From contig JAGTJM010000018.1 of NCBI GenBank assembly GCA_020747015.1, positions 372,001-436,000 on the forward strand: DNA of 64,000 nt, read 5' to 3'. This document shows, piece by piece, positions 1-10,688 of this stretch. Below the pieces are notes generated by a model that was not told the origin of the DNA, made no database searches, and saw only the letters and a list, made by a program, of their open reading frames with translations. Position 1 is the first letter of the stretch; every line of letters starts with the position of its first letter. This DNA comes from Pyrenochaeta sp. MPI-SDFR-AT-0127. Its lineage: Eukaryota; Ascomycota; Dothideomycetes; Pleosporales; Cucurbitariaceae. The position numbers were made by a program, and so were the translations under genes.

Positions 1-794
1 TCTTGGTTCATAATCAACCCGCCCGCCTGCCGCCAATCACCGCCCAGCGCTGCTTCACCGCTGTCCGCTGACGCTGATCGCCTCCCCTTTTGGCTCGCTT
101 GACCTGTGCGAGCCGACCTGAGCGGACCCGGGCCATATTCCCGCTGTCGAAGAAGCTGAACAACCAAAAGTCTGTCTTGTTGTTGAGTAGTCTTGTAGTG
201 ACTGCTATCAAAGTGTATATCGCTGTCCGTCGAGTCGTCAACTCCTCCATGTTGCGTGTCTTGTCTCAACTCACCCCCTGGCGCTATTGAATCGGTGACG
301 ACGACCTTTCCGCGGTGCGCGAGGCTGCTGGGGTAGACGGCCGTCCACGGCATTCTGCCCGTTTTGCCAGATGCCGGGCCCAATAGGGCGTTGCGTAGAA
401 CATTCGATGTCTAGGCATTTCCCCGATCCATGTACCAACGAGTGGTGTCGGCTAGCCAAACGTCAATAGACAACCCTCGCTAGTTCTGACAACCTTACCA
501 ATCGCTCGGCCTTGGAATAGGGCACTTCTCTTTTAGGCATCTCGCGTACTGGTCAAGTGTAGAGCTCAGGTTTGCCGGATTTGCTGTCTGTCATCCATGA
601 GCATTGATGTGCCGTAGTTGCATTCACGAGGTATAGATCATGGTGATTGGAGAATGGCATCTTCGTAGATTGGTCCATGGTATCTCATGCTTGGCTATCT
701 CGCAACTTCTGGAGCCATTCACATTCTGCCCCCAAGTATCGTCATATCCAGTAGAACCAGGCCCCCCCAACAGACTACGCTACACCCTCTCCCA
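1..794. other. intergenic, no gene seen
   Basis: No open frame here looks like a conserved protein and I see no RNA gene. The right part is downstream (3' side) of the minus-strand hydroxyisourate hydrolase gene. Confidence 0.5.
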
Positions 795-1205
795 TCATGA
801 CCCTCTATACGTGGTATACCCAAACGGCCCCAGCAGCACAGGCACATGGTAATGCTCCCCCTTGGCCTCCTGCCTAACCACAAACTTGACCTCGACCTCG
901 GGAAAGAAAGTCTTGACATTGCGCTCTCCAAAGTAATTCTCCGTATCAAACGTCAAGCTGTACTTTTGGTCTCCATGCTGTGCAAACACGTCTTCGAGCG
1001 TTGCAGTCGCGAAGGGCGTGCTGGCCTTCCAGCTCGTCACGCGTCCGTCGCCGTTGGTCGTGCCGCTGAACTTTGTCGCGCTGGAGAGATCCGAGCCCGA
1101 GGATGGGGTGTGCAGGGTGAGTGTGACGGGTATCGAGGCGGCAGGCCGACCGAGCGTTGTGTCGAGGACGTGGCATGTAATCGGCGGCTTCTTCTCCGTC
1201 GCCAT
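795..1205 (-). CDS. 5-hydroxyisourate hydrolase (transthyretin-like, HIUase)
   Basis: Hydrolyses 5-hydroxyisourate to OHCU, the step after urate oxidase in purine catabolism. The frame shows the family landmarks: CHVLDTTLGRPA close to the N terminus (catalytic His and the LDxxxGxPA signature), a central beta-sandwich region and the C-terminal YRGS tetrapeptide that defines HIUases as opposed to true transthyretins. The predicted length, 136 aa, is normal for the family. I start at the ATG at 1205 because it sits in a strong ACCATGG context and gives a compact family-length protein. An in-frame ATG at 1310 would add 35 Ser/Asn-rich residues with no family match; that form (171 aa) cannot be excluded. 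Single exon. Its neighbour Opy2 is on the same strand but more than 1 kb away, with no sign of co-regulation. In other fungi the enzyme is peroxisomal or cytosolic; I see no clear PTS1. Confidence 0.9.
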   Translation of the reverse strand: MATEKKPPITCHVLDTTLGRPAASIPVTLTLHTPSSGSDLSSATKFSGTTNGDGRVTSWKASTPFATATLEDVFAQHGDQKYSLTFDTENYFGERNVKTFFPEVEVKFVVRQEAKGEHYHVPVLLGPFGYTTYRGS

Positions 1206-2388
1206 GGTCTTGTTGTTGCTGCTCGAATTCGAACTTGACTTTGAACTCGCTCGACTGTCGAATTGGTATGCTAGAGCTTCGATACGCTGGTTTGCGTTGG
1301 AGGAGGGCATGCGAAGAGCTCTCGAGTGCAGCTATCAAGTGAAGCTTAAGCTTGAGCTTGGGCTTGGATAGCTCTACAGCCCCAAGACGAAAGTATGAGT
1401 AACGTAGATCCTCTCGACTTGGGACGTTATACGTGAGGAAATAGCGACAGAAAGCGAATTCAATAGAAGACCTAACAAAGTCGCAAAAAAAGGGGGGAAT
1501 AAGTTGAACAATCGCAAAGCTATGAAGAAGTAAAAAGAAAAAGAGCAATCCACAAGTCTACCTCATCCTGCTGCCCCTCTATCAAAGCTTCCCCCACGAA
1601 CCAAAAGAAACATCGGAGCCCTCCGACAAACACCCCCTCGTCCTCGCCGATCACCGCACGAGCAACTTACCCTCTCCACGCCCAACGTCTCCGCGCTCCA
1701 CTCTACGTTTCGGTGCGCACGGTCTCTACTCTCGAATGTCACAACCCAAGTTCGTTCGTTGAACCTGTTTATAGCAATTGCACAAAAGGAGTACACACAC
1801 ACACATACAAACACTGTTTAGTGCATTCGTGCTACTTTCTTGCTTTGCGGAAAGAGGCATGGCATGAAACAGACCGTCTTATTGCCTGCTCAATAGGGTG
1901 GGTTGATAATGTTTCACCATACGCATAGATCCGTGCTTTCGACGACTTGAACATGTCAAAAATAGTCATGTTCGCTTGGAGATGCTGCTGCTTGTGGGAA
2001 ACATGTTTATTCATTGCATACCGTTTGAGTTATGAAAGGGCACAGACCTGGGAGAAGACAAAAAATAAATAAAGGTCATTCAAAATATTTGGTTGGTGTC
2101 AATGGATTTCATTGCATTTCGCTCAAGTACATACAGGGAAGTAAACCGTGCTGTCATAGCACATGTCAAGATAAGATCATACACGATCCTTGGATATCAA
2201 TAAAATGCATCTAAGATGCCCGAGCCTCGGTCCTTGTCTTCAAGGTACCAATAGAAGTGAAGTAAATAGAAAAGGTGCCGCTGTGGCTGTATCTTCCCAA
2301 ACATAACAACAATGCTCGCCCAGTCCGCTAGATCTGGGGGTATGGGCCCAAAACGCCGTGGAATACTCCGTCCCGTTGATCGTCCCGA
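1206..2388. other. intergenic between HIUase and opy2
   Basis: This holds the 5' region of the hydrolase gene (to about 1800) and the 3' region of opy2 (about 1900-2388). A short (AC)n run lies near 1792-1804. No convincing coding frame or RNA gene is visible. Confidence 0.5.
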
Positions 2389-3899
2389 TCATAGCTCGCT
2401 CCGGTTGCTGTCGGCAAAAGGGCTTTGATCTCTTCTGTTGGAGACTGTGCTCCCTCGTTTCGACGCCGAGGATTCCTCGACGATAGGAGTCATTGGCGTT
2501 CGCAGGCCCAGCGATGTGTCGTACGATGTGATGCGCTGCGACATGGCCGGCCGTGCGGGTTCAAGCGTCGCGCTATCGCTGAAAGGGCTTTGGTTCATGT
2601 TTGGTGTGTCTTGAATCTCAGTCAGATCTGAGCTGCGGTCACTGACAAGCGAGTTGCGTAGCAGGCTTTGCTGTGCGCGTGCGTGATCCTCTTCATCCGA
2701 ATCAGAGTCTGAGTCGCTATCTGTTGCTCTGCGCGCACGTGCGTGTGCAACGCCGTCGTCTGACGAGGCTACTGAGTAGTCTGTAAGAGGCCTTGCCGAG
2801 GGAACGAGGACGTCGGGGGTGTTGACCAAGGTCCTGTCAGCACTAGTCGCCGAGCCTGCGGCACTCTTGGGTGGCGTCGCGTCAAAGCTCTTCTTCTTGG
2901 TGATGTTGAGCGCGCGAACAGGACCTAGCTGGGCGGTGGAGCGAACTGAGTTTGCGGGACTGATACCAGGCATGGCAATTCGAATGGGCTTCACGTTATG
3001 CTTGGGGTCAATCTGAGGAACCGGTGGAGTCTCCAAGCTTGGTGTGTCGGCTGGGCTGTTGGAGCCGGTTGATTTGACGCTGACCACAGCAGCCTTTCCG
3101 CGCACAATGGTCTGAGCCGGAAGTGGGGAGACGATGGCGTTCTGGCGGTACATGGTGGAGGCGACGCTACCTCGTTGGGCGAGGCTCGGTGCAATGCTCG
3201 TGCGGCCGGCGGTGCTGGTGGAAGCCATCGAGTCTCGGAAGTCGGGGACGAAGAAGTGCTGTTCGGAGGTCGAGTATGGGCTGCTCATAACCGACGAGGG
3301 CGACATGGCTGGAATCGGAGGAACAGGTGGGACAAGCAGATCGGGGGATCCAGGTCCTGAGCGATTCGTGACGCCGGGGATGTAGGCGATCTGGATGATA
3401 TTGGAGGCGCGAGTAAGGACGGACGAAGCCATCGAGGCAACCGTGTGTGTAGACGCTCGCGCGCTCCGCCGTGAATCAAAGTCAGTGTCCACCTTCTCAT
3501 CCTGCGACATATCCGCCTCCTGCCAGTCTGCCTCGGTAATGGGCCGCCTCTTGCCCTTGAGACAGTACTTCCAGACAATGAATGTGAGGATGGCGATGGC
3601 GGCGATGCCTCCTATCACGCCTCCTGCTATGGCACCAGCATTCGGTTTATTTGGCGTAGAAGGCCCTGCAGTAGGATCGATCATGCATTGGACCGAGGGG
3701 CAGGCGTCGCAGGTCAGAATGGTCTGCACACAGACCTTACCCGTGGGACATTCGAGGCCTTCGCATGACAGTTCGCGCTTCTCGCACTGGACGCAGCGCT
3801 TCTCTAGCCGAAAGACGTTTTCGATGTCTGGACAATGTCAGTCTGCGGCGGGTGTTAAGTGGTCTTCAGCGACGTACCTCTGAGAGCGCGGGCCGACAT
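2389..3899 (-). CDS. opy2: Opy2-type membrane anchor of the HOG MAPK pathway
   Basis: Predicted 486-aa single-pass membrane protein in two exons: 3899-3878 (MSARALR plus one base) and 3827-2389, with a 50-nt intron 3877-3828 (GTAC...CAG). The mature N terminus has eight Cys in CxxC-type pairs (RCVQCEKRELSC, GLECPTGKVC, LTCDACPSVQC), the Opy2 N-terminal domain. A Gly/Ala/Ile-rich transmembrane helix follows at about residues 72-97, then a basic stop-transfer KGKRR. The remaining ~385 residues are a cytoplasmic Ser/Pro/Asp-rich disordered tail that includes a DSDSDSDSDEED acidic run. In yeast Opy2 tethers the adaptor Ste50 to the plasma membrane for Ste11 activation in the Sho1 branch; the same role here is inferred. 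A start at the internal GTG near 3729 would lose most of the Cys domain, so the spliced start is preferred. The transposon at 4921 lies about 1 kb upstream. Confidence 0.88.
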
Positions 3900-4920
3900 G
3901 GTGACGGTATTGTTCGCGGGGATTCAGGGGATCGGCAGTGGCAGGCTCTTTGGCAGAGGTGGGCAAGCGATCACCGACGGCACATGCGGCGACGTGCGAC
4001 GCAGCTCTGGGTGAACGTGTCCTGCGAGAGGGGACAGGCGGGTGCGACGGTTTCTTGTGCCTGGCGATGGGAGGACAAGGCAAGAGAGCGACCGAGGGCA
4101 GGTCAAGGCGCTAATTGAGCATAAACGGGGGGGTGGGAGTGGCGACGGCCAGGGAGCGCCTGAAAAGGCAGGACTAGGGACGAGGGACGAGTTGCTGAAA
4201 GACGACGGGATAACGAGTGACGGAGGGGTGGTGGGCGACCGGTGGAACAAAGAGCGAGGAGTGAGGATGTCCCGGGTGGTGAAGAGGCCTCAGGGAGCAG
4301 CAGCAGCGCAGCGTAAGATGAGGGTGCTGCAGGCTGGCTGTTGGGGGTGGAGTGGGTCCGGTACGGGCAAGCCGCGCGTGTTTCGTCTCTCCCGCTCTGG
4401 CCAGGCGCTGTGATGTGCACGCGGGCGAGAATCATAAAAAGCGCACAAGAAACGTCCCAAACGCTCGTGGTCGTCGCTCCGTGCTTGTGGGTGAAGCCGC
4501 GGGCCTTTGCGTTGGATCTGCAGCGGCTGGTGAGGGGAGCGCCCATATGTAGTTGCTGCCCTTCTGCTGCACCTGACAAGTCGCCCACGGCTGTTCCTGG
4601 CCAGGTGGCGTCCCATGGCGCACAGCCCTAATCTATTTATTGCACGCCCCCCATCTGAACGCTTGCCTGCGCATACTCATCTCGGTGCATGGTGCAACCT
4701 CATCTCCCAGAAGGCTCTCTCCAAGTGTGCTCCTCGTCCGCAAGAGCCGTTGCACAGATTCGCACTCCATCTGCCGTAGCCTGACCGGAGCCCATCTGGT
4801 CGGCCACACCTTGCGCCAGGGCGCCGCAGGATGCCGCCTTGGGCCGCCTGATTGGCTGCGGCCTCGCTGGTTAAATGCTCCCCTCCGCGTCCAGATTGAA
4901 GACTCCGCAGCAGTCCAATA
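3900..4920. other. upstream region of opy2
   Basis: GC-rich region between opy2 and the transposon. On the opy2 strand it is rich in C/T, as expected of a fungal promoter/5' leader. Several overlapping short frames occur on both strands but none resembles a known family. Its right edge at 4919-4920 is one copy of the TA target duplication of the transposon. Confidence 0.5.
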
Positions 4921-5020
4921 AGCTAGCGTACATAGAAGTCGCCCACCCCTAGAAGTCGCCCACCCAACCAAAACAAGGATCACCAATTCAACGCGCGATA
5001 GCTCAACAACCACGCTTATA
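4921..5020 (+). repeat. left terminal inverted repeat, 100 bp
   Basis: Begins agctagcgtacatagaag and ends cacgcttata. It is an exact reverse complement of 6611-6710 over all 100 bases; identity stops at 5021/6610. It contains ten CpA dinucleotides on the plus strand, all intact. Confidence 0.97.
4933..4965 (+). repeat. tandem 16-bp repeat inside the inverted repeat
   Basis: The sequence tagaagtcgcccaccc occurs at 4933-4948 and again at 4950-4965, one base apart. The mirrored pair is present in the right inverted repeat. Paired subterminal repeats are the usual binding sites of Tc1/mariner transposases; that role here is inference. Confidence 0.75.
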
Positions 5021-5022
5021 AA

Positions 5023-6615
5023 ATGGATAACCGTGAGGCTGCTCTACAAGCTGCTATTGCTGATCTTAATTCTGGTGTTTTTACTAGCTAGAGGAAGGCT
5101 GCCATCGCGCACGGCGTCTCGAGAGAGACACTGCGAGACCGTATCAACGGCCGCACAGATCGCGTTACTGCTCACCAAAACTAATAGAGACTAGCACCTG
5201 TATAAGAGGAGTTTATTGTTTAATGGATTCTTGAGGAGGACTTACGTGCTCAGCCTCTATCTCATGCGCGCGTGTAAGAGATGGCTACTCAAATTCTTAA
5301 GGTTAACGGCGATTATAATCCACTTGGACGCAGGTGGATCTCAAACTTCTTATCGCGTTAACCACGTGTTGCCTCTATCGTTGGCCGATCGATCGAGGCC
5401 CCAAGAGCTGATGCGATAAGCCCTGCCTAGGTTCTAGTATTTCTAGAGCTATTTAATCGCGTTCGAATCGAGCTAGGCATACAGGTGGAGGATATATGGA
5501 ATATGGACGAGACTGGGATAGCACTAGGGGTATGTACAAATATAAGAGTTATTGCGAGAGCTGGCAAGAAGAAGGCTTATGTTAAAGAACCAGGCAATCG
5601 CGAGTGGGTATCTATTATTGAGACAATCTTAGCAACAGGGCAAAAGCTTGCATGCATGGTGATCTTTAAGGGCAAGAGCCTATAAACTACCTGGTTTCTA
5701 TTAAGCTCTGTACTAGATTGGTTATATACAACGTCTAAGAATGGATGGACGTTATATGCGATTGGAGTTGAGTGGCTTAAGCGCATCTTTATACCTGGTA
5801 CAGCACTAGATTAAGATCGCTATCGGATGCTGATACTTGATGGCTATGGCTCTTATACGGATATAGAGTTTATGTGGCTTTGCAAACAGAATAAGACAGT
5901 TGCTCTCTATCTTCCTGCTTATATATCTCATGTCCTGCAGCCTCTGGATCTTGCTCTATTCTCTGTTATTAAGTCAAGCTATCGCAGTCAGATACGAGAG
6001 CTCTTGACACTAGATGATGCAGCTCTAGTTAAAAAAGAACGCTTTATAAGCTGTTACTATTAAGCTCGTGTAGAAGGCCTATCTGAGCGCGTAATTCGAG
6101 CTGGTTGGAGAGCAGCAGGTCTCTGTCCTTATAACCCAGATTAAGTACTACGATCATCTCAAGTCTCAGCACGGCCTATCACTCCTCTACTAGCTGCATC
6201 GCCTACATCTATATCAGATCTATCGTTTAGAACTCCTTAAAGGCCACAGGATCTATATTAAGCTCAACAACAGCTTTTGCAATTAGAATCTTTATCTCGC
6301 AGCACACGGATACTGTTTGGTAAGGTAAGCAAGGCAATTGGCGTCGTAAATAATCGAGCAGCTCAACTCTAAACTGCTAATCAGCGCCTCTAATATCAGC
6401 TAGATAAGATTAAGGATAGACAAATTAGGAAGCGCGTTCAGGTTGATCTAAATGAACGCTTTAGCAACGTAGAAGCAATTAAGGTTGCGGTTGATCGAGC
6501 AGCCGCTCAGTAAGCTGCTGCAGCATTAAAGGACCCAGAAAAGGCTGCAGCTGCTGCAGCAGCTACAGCAGCAGCCTTGACTCTTCAATCTATGTGTACA
6601 CAGTTTCAAATATAA
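5023..6615 (+). pseudogene. Fot1/pogo transposase with 17 in-frame TAA/TAG codons
   Basis: From the ATG at 5023 one frame can be followed for 531 codons with no insertion or deletion. It shows a helix-turn-helix start (HGVSRETLRDRING), a second DNA-binding part, and the DDE_1 catalytic core: NMDETG (Asp at codon 162), LILDGYGSY (Asp codon 273) and HVLQPLDLALF (Asp codon 309). The end is Ala-rich. Stops interrupt it at 5089, 5182, 5185, 5203, 5221, 5275, 5359, 5428, 5683, 5812, 6061, 6142, 6238, 6259, 6370, 6391 and 6511; fourteen are TAA, three TAG, none TGA. Where family motifs allow a judgement they stand where Gln fits. About 24 Gln codons and all ten TGG codons are intact. The family motifs DGHGSH and LPPHTSH read DGYGSY and LPAYISH here, i.e. 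His to Tyr. The pattern fits C-to-T change at CpA on the coding strand. As read by the standard code no functional protein is made. Confidence 0.9.
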
Positions 6616-6710
6616 GCGTGGTTGTTGAGCTATCGCGCGTTGAATTGGTGATCCTTGTTTTGGTTGGGTGGGCGACTTCTAGGGGTGGGCGACTTCTATG
6701 TACGCTAGCT
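6611..6710 (-). repeat. right terminal inverted repeat, 100 bp
   Basis: Exact reverse complement of 4921-5020. It ends at tgtacgctagct, followed by the TA duplication. If the transposase frame is read through its last TAA at 6613, the next in-frame stop is the TGA at 6649-6651 inside this repeat. Confidence 0.97.
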
Positions 6711-9700
6711 TATATCGATATCGCGCCTTATCGAGCAACCACGTGCCCTGTCCTTCACACATTCCATGCTCCTGTACATGCTGCGAACTGCACCTGCTGC
6801 CTCGTACAACCATACAGCGGGGATAATCTGCCCTCTGCCCACTGCCCAGTCACGGCAGTACCTGCGGCTCGACGCAAGCCACGGGCAGGTCTGGCAATGC
6901 GCTGGACGTGAATTGTTTCCCAGCAGAGAAACATGTCCGCTCCCACTTCTCTGTCGTCTCCACTCTTCTGACACCCATCTTCGCTGCCTCAGCAGCTGTC
7001 AAGCTCCAACCCAGGAACACAAGGTGCCTGATTCGCTGGGCCTTTAAATTCATGCGAAACAAAGCGAACCACAGTCCTTAGTCTCGCCAACGACATAGTC
7101 CCCTTCTGTGGGGTCAGCCGTAATTTCCATGCAAATTTCCTGGGCCGACCACTCAGAATTCGCCATTGCAAAATTCTGTACAATGATGCGTTCCCACCAA
7201 AGGGCGGCCCTTGCATTCGGGGACTTCCTACCGCTGCGGATCATGGGCGGTCTCGACTTCCTAGTGTCGATTCTGCAGCCCTCAACATCTGCATGCAAAC
7301 GTCCTTTGAGACATATCAACACCGCTCCACTTTTCTCACCTTTACTTCATCAAAACCAAAAATCTGCGGAAACTCTATCCTTTCCAGTGATTGCCACTTC
7401 ATCGCTATCCTGGCCCTATAGTACCAACGTCTACAGCACTAACAATGGTTGACTATGTTACATGACGCGAATGCTTACACCATGCACGCACCAACCAAAA
7501 TCATCGAAGCATTCCCTTGCATGCCTGAACATGGCCACACACGCGGAATCACGCCTTCCTATGTGCTATGGAAACGTAAACTGGGTATCGCATCGTCTGT
7601 CAACGGTTGTCGATCAGCCGTTGACGACAAACAAATGCCGATGCGCCCGTTGTGCAATGGCCCTAAACTGCTGATCGTCCATCAAAACGTTGTATCGGTT
7701 ATCGTTCAAGATCCACACAATAAGATCGCTCTTACGCATAATCATCGGCATCATGGCAAGGCCGGTTCCTCGCTCAACCTTCCCTGGCTGGCCTTATATC
7801 CACATCCCTTACACCATATCTCACCGACGGTCAATGCCCGCGCGCTAATCATACGATCGAGATCATGTGCACCCATATGACAAGTTTCTCTGGTCCCTTT
7901 ATTCTGTCCGATCGTATAGTGTTATACATGCCCAACAGTCAGTATCTCGGGCTCACTTCACTCTGGGGCTCCTCGGCATGTTTCCGCTAATATCTATGTA
8001 CAATGGCATACGTAGGGTATTGTGACACTGTGGTGTCACGGTTACAGGCCGTGGGAGGCCACTCAACTCCATACATTGCTGAGCTCATAATTGGGCGTAC
8101 ATATCTGCAGGATGGCTGGTTCGGCTTTGTAAAATGACTCATGGAGGATTTGAGTTGAGCAGTCCGTTTGCTTCTGTAATGCCCGTCGAAAGACTTTCTC
8201 TGCGTCACTGAAGAGCCCTGATTCCGGTTTGACTTCTGCATCGCCGCACTTCTACATCGCCACTTTGTCTGCTTGCTTGAGTTTCCTGACATTTCATAAA
8301 GCGGGTGCTACCGAACCGATGTTGACCTCTGCATGTTCAACAGCATGATTACTACTATAATCATAGGCCTAATCGTCTATCTCCTGATGTAAACATCCAG
8401 GCACTGGTATCTTTTATCAAGCTTACCTTGGCCCCGGTTTGAATTTGAAATCAAGTTCCATTCCTTGTTCTACAAAGCATTCCATTTGAACCTACAAGTA
8501 GACTGTAGTGCATCAGGGTCACAATATGCCTCTCTAACCCTCTGCCGCAATGTGCTAGACACATGAAATGAAGTCTCGTCGATGTGTTCAAGCAGCAGAT
8601 GTGATGGGTCGCCACTACCCCTTCTCCAACTTTCAATTCTTATCGTTGTGATTCGTGAGACTTATGAGCGATCTTGCAACCATCGAAGCGTAGAAAGAAG
8701 AAGTTCGAGTTTACAAACATACCGCCCGCCGATGGGTGTGGTTGCTGCAAACTTAGTTTCGCATCCATTGTTGATGGAATTTGGCTTCAACCAAACAACA
8801 ATTTTGCTTCTCTAATCAGTCCTCTCCCACTATCTGTCAATGCTCTGCATCTTCGAAAAACATCACTTACTTTTCCCACCCTTGTGCTTCTTTGATCGCA
8901 CAAGATGTCCCTGGATCCCTAGGTTCGATTGTGCGTTGCAGCGGATTGCACAGAAGTCTTGAATAGCAACGTAGCGCGTATGGGACCGATGTTGCCAGGC
9001 AAGAATCGGCTCCGACGCTAAAAAAAAAGATGCAAGATTCAGGAGAGAGATGTAGAGAATATACGAGTGTCTTTGGCGGTGCTTCGGGATGCAGGTTGGA
9101 ATGGATCTGGACGTGCGACCTTGTGAATTCGGAAAGCACGATGGTGGTGGTGCAAAATCAGGTACGCCAGATTGAGATTTCGTGATGAATAGATATCTTA
9201 AATACCTTCCTGGTGATAGACTTGTGGACTGATGCTTGCAGTGCTTTTCCCTGGAGTGACGAAAATGGCAAAATGCCTAAAATATCCTGTGTCATTCAAC
9301 GTAAACAACATCGTCGAAATGGAGTGGAGCTGGTGACTGCCTGGACATATACACGATGATATTTCTCTCCGAAAATTTGTTGTGATAAACTCTACTGCTG
9401 AGCTCAGTACAGTGGGAGTATTGGAGCGTACTTTCTTGGTACGCTAAAGTTTTCCATGGGTGAATAATTCATCGTACCTTAAACATGGCTACCATTCATT
9501 TTCTTTTTTTCATCATTAGTAGCTTTTTGTTCTCTATGTTGCCTACCTAACTCCATTTTCTTTTGGCGGAAATGCGTTCAAACCGTGGGTATGGAGGAGG
9601 AATTGTTTAATTTTGTAATCGGTCTTGGAGACATGAGAAGATATATAACCACATCTAGAAACACGGTACTTATTTGTCTTCACGAATATCTGTTGAAAGT

Positions 9701-9767
9701 ACTATCATACTGCCTCTCACAATTTCAAAAAAAAACCCTTATCAGCTAACACAAACCAGCACCCATT
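6711..9767. other. 3 kb without a recognisable gene
   Basis: Short frames are present on both strands but none has a recognisable domain, consistent codon pattern or splice-linked partner. The last ~300 bases before 9768 are T/A-rich with an atatataacc-like stretch near 9643 and probably form the promoter of the RING gene. I see no RNA gene. Confidence 0.5.
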
Positions 9768-10688
9768 ATGGCCCAGCAGACGACTCCCTTACCACCCGCA
9801 GCAACACGTTCCGACTTCCTTTGTGAAGATCTTCGTTGTCTTTCCATCCACAACATGGAAGACCCAAGCTGCCCTATTTGTCTTGAAGCCTACTCCGACG
9901 AAGACTGTCCAGTCCAGATCCAAAATGTATCAGGATGCCGTCACATTTGTGGACGCTTCTGCCTTGTACAATGGCTTGAGATATCGAATACATGTCCTAT
10001 GTGCCGGGCAAAGCTATTTGAGTTTGGAAACCAAAACATCTCGCCAATTCAGCGACCACTGAATTGGTGGGCACGTCTATTCCACTTACCGGTGAATCTG
10101 CGCTTACTAAGTGTACCTTCTCCGGACCGGTCACCTTCGCTTTCAGCCACGGCGGTCGGCGACCATGAACACTTGGAGAATTTCTTGATAGAGCAAGAAG
10201 AAATAAATACACCACTATCTCCTCTACAGCAAGGTATAGATACCAGAAGACGAAATGCTCAGCATCGAAGACAAGTCCGCGAATCGAACCGTCGCCGCAT
10301 CGCTAACGATATAGCCCTCGATCAGCAAGAAGAGACTGTAAACCAAGTAATGCATTATCTGGTACAGAATATGCGTCAAGATATTATCGAGCTTGGTGAG
10401 TGGGTTACGCAGGTCGAAGATACGGTTGATGTGATCGGTGCGCTTAGTGCACGTACAGCTCAGATCAGGATGAGACACGACGTTACAAATGCTCGACTGA
10501 GAGACTTGCGTAACCAGCTGAACATCCTGCGGGGGCTTGCGAATCATGTCAATGACGAGATGGCCGGGAGCGACGAGGATGTTGAGAATTGGGATGGAAG
10601 CACACCGCGGAACAGTGTTGTGGATCTTGACGAATTTCGAGATCTTGATATAGGTATGTCCGATGACGTTGGGTATTGTGTTTTCTGA
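9768..10688 (+). CDS. RING-finger protein (putative E3 ubiquitin ligase)
   Basis: Single-exon frame of 306 aa. Residues about 33-84 form a RING domain: CPICLEAY, then GCRHICGRFCLVQWL and NTCPMCR. The ligand order is C-x2-C...C-x-H-x3-C-x2-C...C-x2-C, as in C3HC4/H2-type fingers, so it probably recruits an E2 enzyme. The segment after the RING is basic and then helical (about residues 190-270, Asp/Glu/Arg/Gln-rich, coiled-coil-like), and the C terminus is acidic. No signal peptide or membrane segment. A related intact gene lies at 25518-26708 and a decayed one at 29235-29880, so this is part of a locally expanded family. No substrate can be inferred. The leader is A-rich and the nearest upstream gene is kilobases away. 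Confidence 0.82.
   Translation: MAQQTTPLPPAATRSDFLCEDLRCLSIHNMEDPSCPICLEAYSDEDCPVQIQNVSGCRHICGRFCLVQWLEISNTCPMCRAKLFEFGNQNISPIQRPLNWWARLFHLPVNLRLLSVPSPDRSPSLSATAVGDHEHLENFLIEQEEINTPLSPLQQGIDTRRRNAQHRRQVRESNRRRIANDIALDQQEETVNQVMHYLVQNMRQDIIELGEWVTQVEDTVDVIGALSARTAQIRMRHDVTNARLRDLRNQLNILRGLANHVNDEMAGSDEDVENWDGSTPRNSVVDLDEFRDLDIGMSDDVGYCVF

Larger units (their letters stand above)
4921..6710 (+). mobile_element. Tc1/mariner superfamily transposon, Fot1/pogo type, 1,790 bp
   Basis: Complete DNA transposon. Its ends are a 100-bp inverted repeat (4921-5020 and 6611-6710) that matches base for base. It is flanked on both sides by TA (4919-4920 and 6711-6712), the target duplication expected of Tc1/mariner elements. 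The interior encodes one plus-strand transposase frame (5023-6615) of pogo/Fot1 type, disabled by stop codons but without frameshifts. Size, TA target and DDxD transposase all fit the Fot1/Pogo group. The insertion lies about 1 kb upstream of opy2 in non-coding DNA. Because the transposase frame is broken, this copy would need a transposase supplied in trans. Confidence 0.93.

Noticed and set aside
4633..6911. Two open frames (4633-5013 minus, 6594-6911 plus) sharing the same opening ~30 residues
   Set aside because: They share sequence only because both start inside the identical terminal inverted repeats of the transposon.
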